Below, in pieces: positions 63,827 through 64,000 of a stretch of 64,000 nucleotides of DNA. Position numbers and translations under genes: made by a program. Position 1 is the stretch's first letter. Each line of letters begins with the position of its first letter. The stretch comes from an uncultured bacterium (GTDB lineage: Bacteria; Verrucomicrobiota; Lentisphaeria; Victivallales; UBA1829), in assembly GCA_902778895.1 (NCBI GenBank), contig CACYZF010000007.1:1-64000 (forward strand). Direction: 5' to 3'. The notes below the pieces were generated by a model. It was not told the origin of the DNA. It was given only the letters and a program-made list of their open reading frames with translations, and searched no databases.

Positions 63827-64000
63827 TTATTCTTCCTTTTTCGCGTCGGACAATGATGTTGCGGACGAGGTGCGAGGGGCGGCGGTTCTCAATGTCTTGA
63901 CAGGCGGCTGCGCCAGAAGCTCCAGCAGTCCGGTTTTCAGCAGGAAGACACGCCCGTTCGCGGTGCGTTTTTCATATTCGGCGCGGGCGGCAAGCCGTTT
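63827..64000 (-). CDS. C-terminus of an unidentified protein (continues beyond window)
   Basis: Fifty-seven codons open to the right edge, ending TAA at 63827-63829. The end is basic with a Ser/Thr/Ala-rich tail (AAPRTSSATSLSDAKKEE). The 2-base spacing to the amidase start implies one operon. The family cannot be judged from this fragment. Confidence 0.5.
   Translation of the reverse strand, partial: KRLAARAEYEKRTANGRVFLLKTGLLELLAQPPVKTLRTAAPRTSSATSLSDAKKEE

Overview
The window is a densely coded bacterial chromosome segment. It is GC-rich, with AT-rich intergenic promoters and many ATGA/GTGA stop-start overlaps. Many small predicted lipoproteins and secreted proteins, an outer-membrane export lipoprotein, secretin-like proteins and an RND pump indicate a diderm (Gram-negative envelope) organism. 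HydE, a BaiCD/2,4-dienoyl-CoA-reductase-type flavoenzyme and several Fe-S proteins point to an anaerobe. The mix resembles PVC-superphylum gut anaerobes, such as Lentisphaerota/Victivallales. That placement is inference from gene style only; no marker in the window settles it. No rRNA, tRNA, CRISPR array or prophage was seen.

Layout. 1-3.9 kb: a run of sulfur and Fe-S genes: the 3' end of cysK, a tiny exported protein built from six Cys-Cys pairs, nadA, mnmA and hydE. 4.3-7.6 kb: two paralogous secretin-like proteins. 7.7-15.3 kb: an operon of two complete NitT/TauT-type ABC transporters (SBP-permease-ATPase, then SBP-ATPase-permease) followed by a QueG-like Fe-S protein, a Cys-rich DUF1847 protein and a small ORF. 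The coupling and repeated architecture suggest one unassigned uptake/reduction system. 15.5-17.3 kb: accessory patch with a Fic protein, a duplicated fic scrap and a decayed IS200/IS605 transposase. 17.4-23.3 kb: a large Fe-S flavoprotein, a repeat-bearing secreted protein, a methyltransferase with an acidic repeat tail and a membrane-anchored unknown. 23.5-27.8 kb: clpC, an orphan OppC-like permease and dut. 28-30.2 kb: small membrane, lipo- and secreted proteins. 30.2-32.9 kb (minus): rng and fmt.

33.0-33.25 kb holds a four-copy 62-bp tandem repeat. 33.3-40.1 kb (minus): a giant SEL1-repeat protein, a GT39-like glycosyltransferase, a lipoprotein and a zeta-toxin-like kinase with a small overlapping partner. 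40.2-42.5 kb (minus): a sulfatase-modifying-enzyme (FGE) domain fused to an M6-like metalloprotease. It is divergent from a LexA homologue whose catalytic serine position is Asp. 43.7-48.0 kb: an RND adaptor and pump, the pump lacking the usual proton-relay aspartates. 48.1-53.1 kb: rpmB, an AsmA-like protein, an M16 protease and an anchored coiled-coil protein. 53.4-60.9 kb: an exopolysaccharide operon (STAS protein, PGT, NTP-transferase/hexapeptide/pseudo-PGT fusion, kinase-less Wzc, Wza, Wzy-like) with no dedicated glycosyltransferase or flippase. 60.9-64 kb: an AIM24-like protein, an N-acetylmuramoyl-L-alanine amidase and the end of a further gene.

Fifteen promoters with readable -35/-10 boxes share TTGAMA-N16/17-TATATT or a close variant. 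Coding starts were moved in several places from the longest ORF to an RBS-supported or family-consistent start; each case is stated.
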